Assembly: GCF_008124605.1 (NCBI RefSeq) | Contig: NZ_VRYN01000002.1 | Coordinates: 434,001-498,000, forward strand | Direction: 5' to 3' | Length of the DNA: 64,000 nt | Source of the DNA: Halobacterium salinarum DSM 3754 | Lineage (GTDB): Archaea > Halobacteriota > Halobacteria > Halobacteriales > Halobacteriaceae | In this document: one piece after another, positions 41,988 to 53,380 of the stretch | How the letters are laid out: the number at the start of each line of letters is the position of its first letter | Position numbering within the stretch: position 1 is the first letter of the stretch | Notes under the pieces: generated by a model | Databases searched by the model: none | What the model was told of the DNA's origin: nothing | Seen by the model: the letters and a program-made list of their open reading frames with translations, nothing else | Program-made: the position numbers and the translations under genes

Positions 41988-44603
41988 ATGGGGATCGTAG
42001 ACGAGTTCCAGGCGTTGAAAGCCGAGACCGACGCGGACCTGCTGGCGATGCAGGTGGGTGATTTCTACGAGTTCTTCGCGGCGGACGCGCGAACGGTCGC
42101 GTCGGTGCTTGACCTGCAGGTGTCGGAGAAGTCCAACCACGGGTCGTCGTATCCGATGGCGGGCGTGCCCGTCGACGACCTGACGCCGTATCTGGCGGCG
42201 CTCGTGGAACGGGGCTACCGGGTCGCGGTCGCCGAGCAGTCCGAGACCGACGCGGGCGACATCGAGCGCGAGATCGAGCGCGTAGTGACGCCCGGCACCC
42301 TGCTGGCGTCGACGGACGCCGACCCCCGGTATCTGGCGGCGGTCGTGCGCGAGGCCGGCGGCGACTGGGGGCTGGCGTTCGTGGACGTGACGACCGGGCA
42401 GTTCCGCGTGACCCGTGGCGCCGACCGCGCGGACGCGGTCACGGAGCTGTACCGGTTCGCGCCCGCGGAGGTGTTGCCCGGGCCGGCGCTGCGCGGCGAC
42501 GACGACTTCCTGGGCGTGCTCCGGGAGCGCACGGACGCGACGCTGACGCTGCACGACGCCGGCGCGTTCGACGCCGGGCGGGCGACACACCGGGTGCGCG
42601 AGCAGTTCGGCGACGGCGTGATCGAGAGCCTGGGCGTGGCCGCCGACGGGCCGGTGGTGCGGGCGGCGGGCGCGGCGGTGGGCTACATCGCGGCCGCCGA
42701 CGAGGGCGTGCTGGCGTCGGTGTCCCGCATCCAGCCGTTCGGCGGCGGCGACCACGTGGAGCTGGATGCGACGACCCAGCGCAACCTCGAACTGACCGAG
42801 ACGATGACCGGCGGCAGCGACGGCTCGCTGCTGGCGACCATCGACCACACCGCGTCGGCGGCGGGGGGCCGCCGGCTCGCGGCGTGGGTGACACGCCCCA
42901 CCCGGGACCGCGCGGAGCTGGACCGCCGGCAGGCCGCGGTGGGCGCGCTGGCGGACGCCGCGCTCGCGCGAGACGCGCTGGGTGACGTGCTGGGTGAGAT
43001 CTACGATCTCGAACGGCTGGCCAGTCGCGCCGCCAGCGGGCGCGCCGACGCCACCGATCTGCTGCGGGTGCGGGACACGCTGGCGGCGCTGCCGGACGTG
43101 GCGGACGCGCTCACGACGACCCCCGAGTTGGCGGAGTCGCCGGCCCGAGACGTGCTGGCGCGGGTCGACCGGGCGGCCGCCGCCGACGTGCGAGCGGAGC
43201 TTGCGGACGCACTGGCGGACGATCCACCGAAGACGCTCTCGGAGGGCGGCCTGCTCCAGGCGGGGTACGACGAGGCGCTCGACGAGCTGCTGGCGGCCCA
43301 CGACGAGCACCGGGCGTGGCTGGACGGGCTTGCCGACCGGGAGAAAGACCGCCTGGGTATCACCCACCTGCAGGTCGACCGGAACAAGACCGACGGCTAC
43401 TACATCCAGGTGGGGAACAGCGAAACCGACGCCGTGCCAGACGGCGAGGACGGCGCGTACCGTCGGATCAAGCAGTTGAAGAACGCCACCCGGTACACCA
43501 TGGCGGAGCTCGACAGCCACGAGCGCGAGGTGTTGCGCATCGAGGCCGAGCGCGCGGAGCTCGAACGGGAGTTGTTCGCGGCGCTTCGCGAACGGGTGGG
43601 GGAGCGCGCGGCGGTGCTGCAGGACGTGGGGCGGGCGCTCGCGGAGGTGGACGCGCTCGTGAGTTTGGCCGAGCACGCCGCCGCGAACCAGTGGGTGCGC
43701 CCCGAGTTGGTGGCCGGCGACGGCCTCGACATCGACGCGGGCCGCCATCCGGTGGTCGAGCAGACGACGTCGTTCGTCCCGAACGACGCACGGTTCGATG
43801 CGAGCCGGCGCTTCCAGGTCGTCACCGGGCCGAACATGAGCGGGAAGTCGACGTACATGCGCCAGGTCGCGGTGATCGTGTTGCTCGCGCAGGTCGGGAG
43901 CTTCGTGCCGGCGGACGCCGCCCGCATCGGGCTGGTGGACGGGATTTACACGCGGGTGGGCGCGCTCGACGAGCTGGCTGGCGGGCGGTCGACGTTCATG
44001 GTCGAGATGGAAGAGCTGTCCCGCATCCTGCACGCCGCCACCAGCGACTCGCTGGTGGTCTTAGACGAGGTGGGGCGGGGAACGGCGACCTACGACGGCA
44101 TCTCCATCGCGTGGGCGGCGACCGAGTACCTCCACAACGAGGTGCGCGCCACCACCCTGTTCGCCACCCACTACCACGAGCTGACGGCGCTTGCCGACCA
44201 CCTGGACGCGGTCGTGAACGTCCACGTGGCCGCCGAGGAGCGCGACGGCGCGGTGACGTTCCTGCGGACGGTTCGGGACGGCGCGACCGACCGATCGTAC
44301 GGCGTGCACGTGGCAGCCCTCGCGGGCGTCCCGGAGCCGGTCGTGGACCGCGCGCGCGGCGTGCTCGATCGGCTCCGGGAGGAGAACGCGGTGGAAGCCA
44401 AGGGGTCGGCCGGCGAGTCGGTGCAGGCCGTCTTCGACGTGGACAGCGGCGGGTTCGTCGACGACGCGGGCGACGACGGCGAGGCGGACGACCCCGAGGC
44501 GGCGGCCGTCCTGGACGAGCTCCGGACCGTGGAGCTGGCCGAAACGTCGCCGGTCGAGCTGCTCGGGACGGTGCAGGCCTGGCAGGACCGACTGGAGGAC
44601 TGA
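41988..44603 (+). CDS. mutS2: DNA mismatch repair protein MutS (second homologue, MutS2)
   Basis: An 871-residue second MutS, named MutS2 in this species although it has the full MutS1-type architecture and no Smr domain. Domain I has LLAMQVGDFYEFFAADA with the Phe-x-Glu-like segment. Walker [10 protein letters not shown] is at 614-622, then '[28 protein letters not shown]' and '[22 protein letters not shown]'. A C-terminal acidic extension (DSGGFVDDAGDDGEADDPEAAAV) precedes the HTH 'DELRTVELAETSPVELLGTVQAW'. ATG 41988 is preceded by GCTGGG; 40 upstream in-frame codons are unrelated. It probably arose by duplication of mutS1, 7 kb upstream. Confidence 0.93.
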   Translation: MGIVDEFQALKAETDADLLAMQVGDFYEFFAADARTVASVLDLQVSEKSNHGSSYPMAGVPVDDLTPYLAALVERGYRVAVAEQSETDAGDIEREIERVVTPGTLLASTDADPRYLAAVVREAGGDWGLAFVDVTTGQFRVTRGADRADAVTELYRFAPAEVLPGPALRGDDDFLGVLRERTDATLTLHDAGAFDAGRATHRVREQFGDGVIESLGVAADGPVVRAAGAAVGYIAAADEGVLASVSRIQPFGGGDHVELDATTQRNLELTETMTGGSDGSLLATIDHTASAAGGRRLAAWVTRPTRDRAELDRRQAAVGALADAALARDALGDVLGEIYDLERLASRAASGRADATDLLRVRDTLAALPDVADALTTTPELAESPARDVLARVDRAAAADVRAELADALADDPPKTLSEGGLLQAGYDEALDELLAAHDEHRAWLDGLADREKDRLGITHLQVDRNKTDGYYIQVGNSETDAVPDGEDGAYRRIKQLKNATRYTMAELDSHEREVLRIEAERAELERELFAALRERVGERAAVLQDVGRALAEVDALVSLAEHAAANQWVRPELVAGDGLDIDAGRHPVVEQTTSFVPNDARFDASRRFQVVTGPNMSGKSTYMRQVAVIVLLAQVGSFVPADAARIGLVDGIYTRVGALDELAGGRSTFMVEMEELSRILHAATSDSLVVLDEVGRGTATYDGISIAWAATEYLHNEVRATTLFATHYHELTALADHLDAVVNVHVAAEERDGAVTFLRTVRDGATDRSYGVHVAALAGVPEPVVDRARGVLDRLREENAVEAKGSAGESVQAVFDVDSGGFVDDAGDDGEADDPEAAAVLDELRTVELAETSPVELLGTVQAWQDRLED

Positions 44604-44618
44604 GGCACCGCCGCCGGG

Positions 44619-46235
44619 TTACCCCTGGCCGACCAGCGACTCCTCGTCGGCGAACTCCGCGGCACGCAGCTCGTACTTCTGGACTTTGCCGGTGGCCGTG
44701 GTGGGGAGTTCGTCGACGAACTCGACCCGCCGCACCGTCTTGAACGACGCCAGCTCCGCCCGGGTGTACTCGACGAGCGCGGTGGTCGTGACGCCGGGGT
44801 TGTTGGGGTCCCCGGAGGCAGGGACGACGAACGCCTTCGGTGTTTCACCCCAGTCGTCGTGGGGGGAGGGCACGACGGCGACCTCGCCGACGGCGTCGTG
44901 CTCGAAGAGCGTGTCCTCCAGTTCGATGGAGGAGATGTTCTCGCCGCCGGAGATGATGATGTCCTTTTTGCGGTCCAGGATCGAGACGAAGCCGGTGTCG
45001 TCGACCACCGCGAAATCACCCATGTGGAAGTAGCCGTCGACGCGGTCGGTGAACGCCCGCTCGGTGGCGTCGGGCTTGTTCCAGTAGCGGTCCATCACCT
45101 GGTTGCCGGAGACGACGATCTCGCCGATGGTCTCGTTGTCGCGGGGGACGTCGTTGCCGTGCTCGTCGACGACGCGCAGTTCGGTGCCCAACAGGCCGAT
45201 GCCCTGGCGTTTCTGCATCGCGGCGCGGCTGCCGCCCCCGGCGGCGAGCAGTCGGTCGGCGTCGGAGGTGGCGATCAGGGGGCCGGTTTCGGTGGCCCCG
45301 TAGACGTGCATGAGCGACCAGTCGAGCGCCGATTCGACGGCGCGGATCGTCGCCTCCGGGGGCGCGCTGCCGGCGGTGGCGACCCGCACGTCGGCGTCGC
45401 CAGTGGCCGCGACGTCGTGGGCCTCGTGGTAGTCCAGGAGCATGTTCAGGACGGTCGGGGCGGCACACAGGTACGACACGGCTTCGGCCTGGATGGTGTC
45501 GAAGACGCTGGCGGCGTCGACGCCCCGCGTGCAGACGTGGGTGGCACCAGCGCCCGTGATGGCGAAGATGTGCCCCCAGCCGTTGGCGTGGAACATCGGC
45601 AGCGTCCAGAGGTAGGTGTCGGTGTCCGTGATGGTGTGGTGGGTGGACAACAACAGCGCGTGCACCACTTCGTTGCGGTGGGTGCGACAGACGCCCTTGG
45701 GGTCCCCGGTGGTGCCGGACGTGTAGTTGATGGTGATCACGTCGTCCTCGGCCATATCGGGGCGGTCGTAGTCGTCGGGATCGGCGTCGGCCAGCAGGGC
45801 GTCGGCGTCCTGCCAGTCGCCGTCGACGGCGGCGGGGTCGTCGGTGATGAACGTGGTCGTCGGGATCTGGTCGCGGACCGCCTCGACGCGGTCGGCGTAC
45901 GCGGCGTCGGCGTAGATGGCGTCCGCGCCGGCGTCGGCGAGGATGTACGCGTAGTCGTCGGGCGTGAGCCGGTAGTTCAGTGGCGTGTGGATGGCCCCCA
46001 GCTGCATCGCGCCGTAGGCGGCTTCGAGGTGGTAGTGGGTGTTCGGGTCGAGGACGGCGACGCGGTCGCCGCTGTCGATGCCGGCCGCCTGGAGGACCGC
46101 CGAAAAGCGGTCGGCGCGGTCGGCGAGCTCGCTGTACGTGTACCGCCGGCCGGTGGTGGCGACGACGGCGGTTTCGTCGCCGTAGTAGGTGCGCGCGCGG
46201 TCGATGAAGTCGGTGACGAGGAGGGGTCGATGCAT
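44619..46235 (-). CDS. alkK: acyl-CoA synthetase (AMP-forming, AlkK-like)
   Basis: A 538-residue adenylate-forming enzyme. The N-terminus MHRPLLVTDFIDRARTYYGDETAVVATTGRRYTYSEL is typical of medium/long-chain fatty-acyl-CoA ligases. The AMP-binding motif YTSGTTGDPKGV lies near 188-199, 'MHVYGATETGPLIATSD' near 318, and 'DRVDGYFHMGDFAVVDDTGFVSILDRKKDIIISGGENISSIELED' with the conserved hinge Asp. The C-terminal lysine is in GKVQKYELR. It activates fatty acids (or related acids) for beta-oxidation or lipid remodelling. The gene ends 16 bp after the end of mutS2 on the opposite strand. Specific substrate unknown; alkK is a family label. Confidence 0.82.
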   Translation of the reverse strand: MHRPLLVTDFIDRARTYYGDETAVVATTGRRYTYSELADRADRFSAVLQAAGIDSGDRVAVLDPNTHYHLEAAYGAMQLGAIHTPLNYRLTPDDYAYILADAGADAIYADAAYADRVEAVRDQIPTTTFITDDPAAVDGDWQDADALLADADPDDYDRPDMAEDDVITINYTSGTTGDPKGVCRTHRNEVVHALLLSTHHTITDTDTYLWTLPMFHANGWGHIFAITGAGATHVCTRGVDAASVFDTIQAEAVSYLCAAPTVLNMLLDYHEAHDVAATGDADVRVATAGSAPPEATIRAVESALDWSLMHVYGATETGPLIATSDADRLLAAGGGSRAAMQKRQGIGLLGTELRVVDEHGNDVPRDNETIGEIVVSGNQVMDRYWNKPDATERAFTDRVDGYFHMGDFAVVDDTGFVSILDRKKDIIISGGENISSIELEDTLFEHDAVGEVAVVPSPHDDWGETPKAFVVPASGDPNNPGVTTTALVEYTRAELASFKTVRRVEFVDELPTTATGKVQKYELRAAEFADEESLVGQG

Positions 46236-46303
46236 GACACCACCACCATCACAAACGTCCGTGATAGTTGTTTGGGGTGTGGGCACACCCAACGCCGTGC
46301 AGA

Positions 46304-47593
46304 TCAGGGCCAGAGCCCACGGGCTTCCTTCGCACGGCCGATGCGTTGCAGCGCGACAACGTAGGCAGCGTCCCGCCAGCTCAGGTCTCCGTCGTCCACC
46401 TCGCTGCGCACGGCGTTCCATGCGGACAGCATCTCGGATTCGAGTTCGTCGCGAACACGCTCCGGCGACCACGTCCGGCGGTTGATGTCCTGGAGCCACT
46501 CGAAGTACGACACCGTAACCCCGCCGGCGTTCGCGAGGATGTCCGGGATCACGGGCACGGCGCGCTCCTCGAGGATTCGGTCGGCGGCCGATGTCGTCGG
46601 GCCGTTGGCCCCCTCAACGACGATGTCGGCCTGAATGCGGTCGGCGTTGGCAGCGGTGATTACGTTTCCGACAGCAGCCGGGATCACCACATCGACGTCT
46701 AGTTCGAGGAGCTCCTCGTTGGTGAGTGTGTTCGGCGCGTCGTGTCGCATCACCGCCGCCGGCTGGTTCCCGTGCGACGGAATCGCGTGTGTATCGAGGC
46801 CATCAGTGTCGAGGACGCCACCGTTGACATCGCTGACGGCGACGACGCGTGCCCCCCAGTCATCGAGCAGCAGTGCAGCGTTCGCTCCGACGCTCCCGTA
46901 TCCCTGGACGGCGACGGTCGCGTCGTCGATGGGGATGTCGTAGTAGTTGATCGCTTCCCTGGTGGCGATGGCGACGCTCCGGCCGGGTGCCTCCGCGCGG
47001 CCGTGGCTCCCACCGGCAACTGGCGGCTTCCCGGTGACGACGCCCGGGACAGTCTCGCCCTGTTGCATGCTGTAGGCGTCCATGAACCAGGCCATCGTCT
47101 GTGCGTCGGTTCCCATGTCCGGCGCGGGGATGTCCTGGCTGGGACCGACCTCGTCGCGGAGCTCCGCCGCGAACCGCCGTGTCAGTCGCTCGTGTTCGTC
47201 GGCGCTGAGGGTCTTCGGATCGACAACGACGCCGCCTTTCGCGCCGCCGAACGGCAGGTCCATGACGGCACACTTCCAAGTCATCCACATCGAGAGGCCG
47301 ACGCATTCCTCGGCGCTCACACCGGGGTGGTAGCGGAGCCCACCTTTGTATGGACCGCGTACGTCGTCGTGTTGGGCACGGTACCCGTCGTATACCGTGA
47401 CGGTGCCGTCGTCGCGCTCGACCGGCACCGATACCTGGACCACGCGCGTAGGGTGGGTGAGTCGCTCGATCACGCCGTCAGCGATGTCGACGTGCTCGGC
47501 AGCCGCCTGCAGCTGGCGGCGTGCGGTCTCCAGGGCGGTCTCGGGCTCGCTGTCGGTGGAGGGCGCGGACTCCGGCGGTGGTGTCTGGGCCAT
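46304..47593 (-). CDS. gdhB: glutamate dehydrogenase
   Basis: A 429-residue Glu/Leu/Phe/Val dehydrogenase. Substrate and catalytic lysines are K83 ([11 protein letters not shown]), K107 (MTWKCAV) and K119 (PFGGAKGGV), with D159 in [10 protein letters not shown]. The Rossmann domain shows '[35 protein letters not shown]'. It interconverts glutamate and 2-oxoglutarate plus ammonia. The species has several paralogues; symbol gdhB is from memory of the gene order. A 48-residue zinc-ribbon gene ends 3 bp upstream and is likely in the same operon. Confidence 0.9.
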
Positions 47594-47596
47594 CGG

Positions 47597-47743
47597 TCAC
47601 TCCAGTGGTGTTGCCCGGTTGCGCATGGTTGTCCCGCAGTCCGGACACGCCCCCGGATGGGTGTCCGAGGTGGTGGTTTCTCCACAGATGTGACACTCGT
47701 AAGCGGCCTGTGCGTTCGGATCGGTGGGTGCGTCTCGTCCCAT
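47597..47743 (-). CDS. 48-residue rubrerythrin-like zinc-ribbon protein
   Basis: A very small gene immediately 5' of gdhB: the start ATG at 47741-47743 and stop TGA at 47597-47599, 3 bp before the gdhB ATG. The protein begins MGRDAPTDPNAQAAYECHIC and contains two CxxC pairs (CHIC and CPDC) 15 residues apart, forming a rubredoxin/zinc-ribbon knuckle (HICGETTTSDTHPGACPDC). Such micro-proteins (often called rubrerythrin-like or DUF7129) are common and poorly studied in haloarchaea. Linkage to gdhB suggests a regulatory or metal-handling role. Confidence 0.7.
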   Translation of the reverse strand: MGRDAPTDPNAQAAYECHICGETTTSDTHPGACPDCGTTMRNRATPLE

Positions 47744-47819
47744 CGCATCTCCGTAGTGGCCGTCCACCAATAGCTATGCTAGCTGAATAGTCACCCGTCC
47801 TGCGCCGAGTCATGGTGGA

Positions 47820-50282
47820 CTATTCAACCCAACTGCAGCCGGGGTCGTCGAACACCGCGTCGAAGACTTTCGATTCGATGCGGTTGACGTGGTCGTAGAA
47901 CGCGGTGTTCGAGATCCCCAGCGTCTCCGCGACGACCGCCCCACTGACGGCGTGTGAGGGATCGAAGAAGCCGCTGTGGTAGGCGACCTGTGCGACCTCC
48001 ACCTGCCGCTCGGTCAGCGACGGACCCTGCGCGTCGTCGGCGCTCGATTGCTGGCGGCGGCGGGCCGTAACGTCCACCGACGCGAACGCGTCCGCGAGCA
48101 GGCTGTCGGCAGCGCGTGCCGTTGCGGCGTCGGGCGCGGCTGCCACGAGGGTCCCCGACTCGGGAGTGGCCGTTAGTTGGCGTCGGGTTACCCCCTGGGC
48201 GGCGAGCGCGCGCGATCGCAACCCCGTCCGGAGGGAGAGGCTCACCACGCCACTATCGCCGGTAGCTTGGACGACATCACCGCTGATCACGTCCACAAGA
48301 GCCGTTGCCCCGGCGACCACGGCGTCCGGATCCGCACCGTCAACGCTGACCACCACGCGGGTGTCTCCCGTGCTCCCGGCCACCTCGCTTTCAACGGTGA
48401 GCTGGCAGTCGAAGTCGGCGGCCAGTCGGCCGAGCAGCCAGGATTGGTCGCGGACTGCGTACGTCACCACCACGGTGGTATCGCCGTCAAGCGCGGCCTT
48501 GCGCTGTGCGGAGCTGATCGCCGCCCCGACGGTTTGTCCGAGTTCCGCGAACACCGCTCGCACCGTCTCGCTGAACGCGTTCGGGGCCGTGTCATAGACC
48601 GTGACAGTGCCGAACAGTACGTCGTCTGAAACTAAGGGCACGGACAACACCGAGTTGAACCCGTGAGCGAGCGCGGCTGCCGGCCAGTCGGCGTCCCGGC
48701 GGCGGTCGGCAACATTCGGCACTAGCGTCACTGAGCGGTCGGCGGCCGTTCGAACGGCTGGCTCGGAGACGCCTGACGCGGTCGGTGACAACGCCGCTTC
48801 GTCGAGGTAGCTGGATGCATCGCCCGCCCACGCCCGTGGCGTGACGTGGTCGTTGTGCGCGGTTGCGTCACCAACCCACGCGAAGGCAAAGCGGTCGCCG
48901 GCAGTGAGCCGCTCGCAGACCGCGGTTTCGATGTCCGCTCGGGAGTCAGCGTCCACGAGCGCGCCGTCAACCTCTCGGATGATCTCGTTCACCTGGTTGA
49001 TCTCGGAGAGGCGGCGGTTCTGTGCCTGCAAGCGCTGGTCGCGCTCCCGGAGCTCGGCCTCCCGGTCGAGGCGGTCCAGTGCTGCCTCAAGCGTGGCCGC
49101 CAGGAGGCGCGCGATCTCGATCCCGACAGCACCCAACGCGTCGTCGGAACGCCCACGATCCGTCCCCGCGAGCACCACGCCGTGGTCGCCGATCGGGAGG
49201 GCCGTCCACTCGGCCAACCCGGCAGCCACCCCCGCATCCCACTCCCCCTCGGCACCGGAGTCGACCACGCGGTCCGCGACGAACGCCGTGCCGACAGGAG
49301 AACGGTCGTCGAGTCGCAACTCGCCGGCGTCTTCGACAGCAGCCGCCAGGTTGTCGGCGGCCGCAACCGGGTACAGTCGGTTTTCGTGGCGATCGAACCG
49401 GTAGACCGCGATGCCACCGGCGGGTAGCGCCGCCGTCCCGTCGTCGACGACCCGAGTCGCCGCCTCGGTGGCGGTCCCGGCATACAGCAGATCGCGGCTC
49501 GTCTCCTGGAGTTGCGCGAGTGCGTCCTCCCGTTGTTTCCGTGTCGTCACATCCCGGCAGCTGTACAGTCGCGTCCCACCCTGAATGGAGACTTCACGGA
49601 CGTTCACGAGTAGCGTGTGTTGGTCGCCGTTCGCGTCCGTTGCCGTACACTCGACGTTCGTCACGACGCCGTTCCGGGACAGCGAGTCACCGCCCACGGG
49701 ATCGCACCCGAGGAGCTCGTCGATGGTTCCGAACGCACGGATTTCCTCGGCCGTGTAGCCGAAAATGTAGTGCGCGTTCGGGCAGACGTACGTGAACGTT
49801 CCGTCGTCATCAGTCACGAGGACGGTGTCGGTCATGTTGTTCAACGTGACGCGGTGGAGTTCCTCGGACGCCCGCAGTTCTTCGGCGAGCTGCTCGCGTT
49901 CCCGGCGTACGTCGCCCTGAACGACAAGCCGGTCGTCGTTTGGGACCGGCTGCACGCGGAACGCCCACTGAACGGACGGCTCGGCGTCGCGGCCGCTGGC
50001 AGCGGGCGTGCGTTGCGTCTCGAAGGCGGCGTCAAAGCTCGCGTACTCGTCGTTAGCGGCGGCACGAACGGCACGCTGGACCTCGTGGCGGGTGGCAGTG
50101 GGGTTCGCCCATGGCAGCCCCCAGAGTCGGCGTCCCTGGAGTGCTGCGGCGGGGGTGGTGGCCGCGTCCGCCGCAGCGTCGTTCGCCGAAAGCACCACGC
50201 CGTCGGCGTCCACCACGGCGACAAAGCGATCCGGATCGTTGAAGACCGGCGCGGAAACCGGCTGGTGGTCGTCGGACACCAT
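47820..50282 (-). CDS. Bat-type sensor/regulator with PAS, GAF and HTH_10 domains
   Basis: An 820-residue regulator of the bacterio-opsin-activator family. In order it has a PAS domain (about 12-130, VFNDPDRFVAVVDADGVVLSANDAAADAA), a second PAS domain (about 143-265, RVTLNNMTDTVLVTDDDGTFTYVCPNAHYIFGY), two GAF-like domains separated by a coiled-coil (ELRERDQRLQAQNRRLSEINQVNEIIREVD), a Bat-specific middle domain, and a C-terminal HTH_10 (LTERQVEVAQVAYHSGFFDPS.. VAETLGISNTAFYDHVNRIESKV). No His-kinase core. The ATG at 50282 is preferred; one at 50333 would add 17 residues. Divergent from mutL. Ligand and targets unknown. Confidence 0.83.
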   Translation of the reverse strand: MVSDDHQPVSAPVFNDPDRFVAVVDADGVVLSANDAAADAATTPAAALQGRRLWGLPWANPTATRHEVQRAVRAAANDEYASFDAAFETQRTPAASGRDAEPSVQWAFRVQPVPNDDRLVVQGDVRREREQLAEELRASEELHRVTLNNMTDTVLVTDDDGTFTYVCPNAHYIFGYTAEEIRAFGTIDELLGCDPVGGDSLSRNGVVTNVECTATDANGDQHTLLVNVREVSIQGGTRLYSCRDVTTRKQREDALAQLQETSRDLLYAGTATEAATRVVDDGTAALPAGGIAVYRFDRHENRLYPVAAADNLAAAVEDAGELRLDDRSPVGTAFVADRVVDSGAEGEWDAGVAAGLAEWTALPIGDHGVVLAGTDRGRSDDALGAVGIEIARLLAATLEAALDRLDREAELRERDQRLQAQNRRLSEINQVNEIIREVDGALVDADSRADIETAVCERLTAGDRFAFAWVGDATAHNDHVTPRAWAGDASSYLDEAALSPTASGVSEPAVRTAADRSVTLVPNVADRRRDADWPAAALAHGFNSVLSVPLVSDDVLFGTVTVYDTAPNAFSETVRAVFAELGQTVGAAISSAQRKAALDGDTTVVVTYAVRDQSWLLGRLAADFDCQLTVESEVAGSTGDTRVVVSVDGADPDAVVAGATALVDVISGDVVQATGDSGVVSLSLRTGLRSRALAAQGVTRRQLTATPESGTLVAAAPDAATARAADSLLADAFASVDVTARRRQQSSADDAQGPSLTERQVEVAQVAYHSGFFDPSHAVSGAVVAETLGISNTAFYDHVNRIESKVFDAVFDDPGCSWVE

Positions 50283-50400
50283 CACTGTGGGCCAGCAGCC
50301 ACGGGCCGAAAAGTCTAGCTGCCGACGCGGCATTGATACGGCAGCCGCGCGTGCGGCCGGATATGAGGATCGAGCGCGCGAACCGGCCGGGGGAGCGTCG

Positions 50401-52380
<1,980 letters not shown>

Positions 52381-52403
52381 GCCCCGGCGCGCGTACGCCG
52401 CGT

Positions 52404-53360
52404 ATGGACGTGGTGACGTTCGGGGAGACGATGCTGCGGCTGTCGCCGCCGGGCCACGAGCGCGTCGAGGCGGCCGACCGGATGGACGTGCGCGTGGCGG
52501 GCGCGGAGAGCAACGTCGCCGTGACCGCCGGCCGCCTCGGGGCAGAGACGGCGTGGCTGTCGAAGCTCCCGGCGTCGCCGCTCGGGCGGAAGGTCGCGGC
52601 GACGCTGCGCGCGCAGGGCACCACGCCGGAGGTCACGTGGACCGACCGCGACGACCTCCGCCAGGGGCTGTACTTCCTCGAACAGGGCGGGGAGCCACGC
52701 GGGACGACCGTACACTACGACCGCCAGGACGCCGCCGTGACGACGGCGACCGCCGACGAACTGGCACCCGCGTTCGTCGAGCGCGCCGGCTACCTCCACA
52801 CGTCGGGCATCACGCCCGCGCTCTCCGAAACACTCGCGGCGACGACCGCGGACCTGCTCGAACTCGCCCAGGAGACGGGGACGACGGCAACCCTCGACGT
52901 GAACTACCGGCGTGGGCTCTGGAGCCACGAGGAAGCCCGCGACACACTGGAGGCGCTGTTCCCGGACGTGGACGTGCTGTTCGTCGCCGAGCGCGACGCC
53001 CGCGGCGTGCTGGACAGAACGGGGGACGCCGACGCCATCGCCAGGGGGCTGGCCGACGAGTTCGCGTTCGGCACTGTCGTCCTCACGCGCGGCGAGGCCG
53101 GCGCACTGGCGGTGCGCAACGCCACCACGGTCACGCAGCCCGTCTTCGAGACGGAGACCCACGACCCGATCGGCACCGGGGACGCCTTCGTCGGCGGCTA
53201 CCTCGCCGCGCGCGTCGACGGCGGGGACGTCGAGGACGCGCTGGCGTGGGGGGCTGCGACGGCCGCGCTGAAGCGCACGATCCCCGGCGACGTGGCGCTC
53301 GTCACGCGCGCGGACGTCGAATCGGTGCTGGCCGACGAGCACAGCGGAATCGACCGGTAG
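52404..53360 (+). CDS. PfkB-family sugar kinase (KDG kinase-like)
   Basis: A 318-residue ribokinase-family protein. The N-terminus MDVVTFGETMLRLSPPGHER resembles 2-keto-3-deoxygluconate kinases, with substrate residues in AGAESNVAVTAGRLGAETAWLSKLP. The second PfkB signature with catalytic Asp, DPIGTGDAFVGGYLAA, is at about 254-269. H. salinarum degrades glucose by the semi-phosphorylative Entner-Doudoroff route that needs KDG kinase, so this is a reasonable candidate; 2-keto-3-deoxygalactonate or other sugars are also possible. It begins 23 bp after mutL and may share its transcript. Confidence 0.72.
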   Translation: MDVVTFGETMLRLSPPGHERVEAADRMDVRVAGAESNVAVTAGRLGAETAWLSKLPASPLGRKVAATLRAQGTTPEVTWTDRDDLRQGLYFLEQGGEPRGTTVHYDRQDAAVTTATADELAPAFVERAGYLHTSGITPALSETLAATTADLLELAQETGTTATLDVNYRRGLWSHEEARDTLEALFPDVDVLFVAERDARGVLDRTGDADAIARGLADEFAFGTVVLTRGEAGALAVRNATTVTQPVFETETHDPIGTGDAFVGGYLAARVDGGDVEDALAWGAATAALKRTIPGDVALVTRADVESVLADEHSGIDR

Positions 53361-53380
53361 CGATGGCTGTCACCGCCGCG

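Noticed and set aside
41877-44033. Long minus-strand ORF opposite mutS2
   Set aside because: Composition is Arg/His/Val/Gln-rich, no family features, fully antisense to a certain gene.
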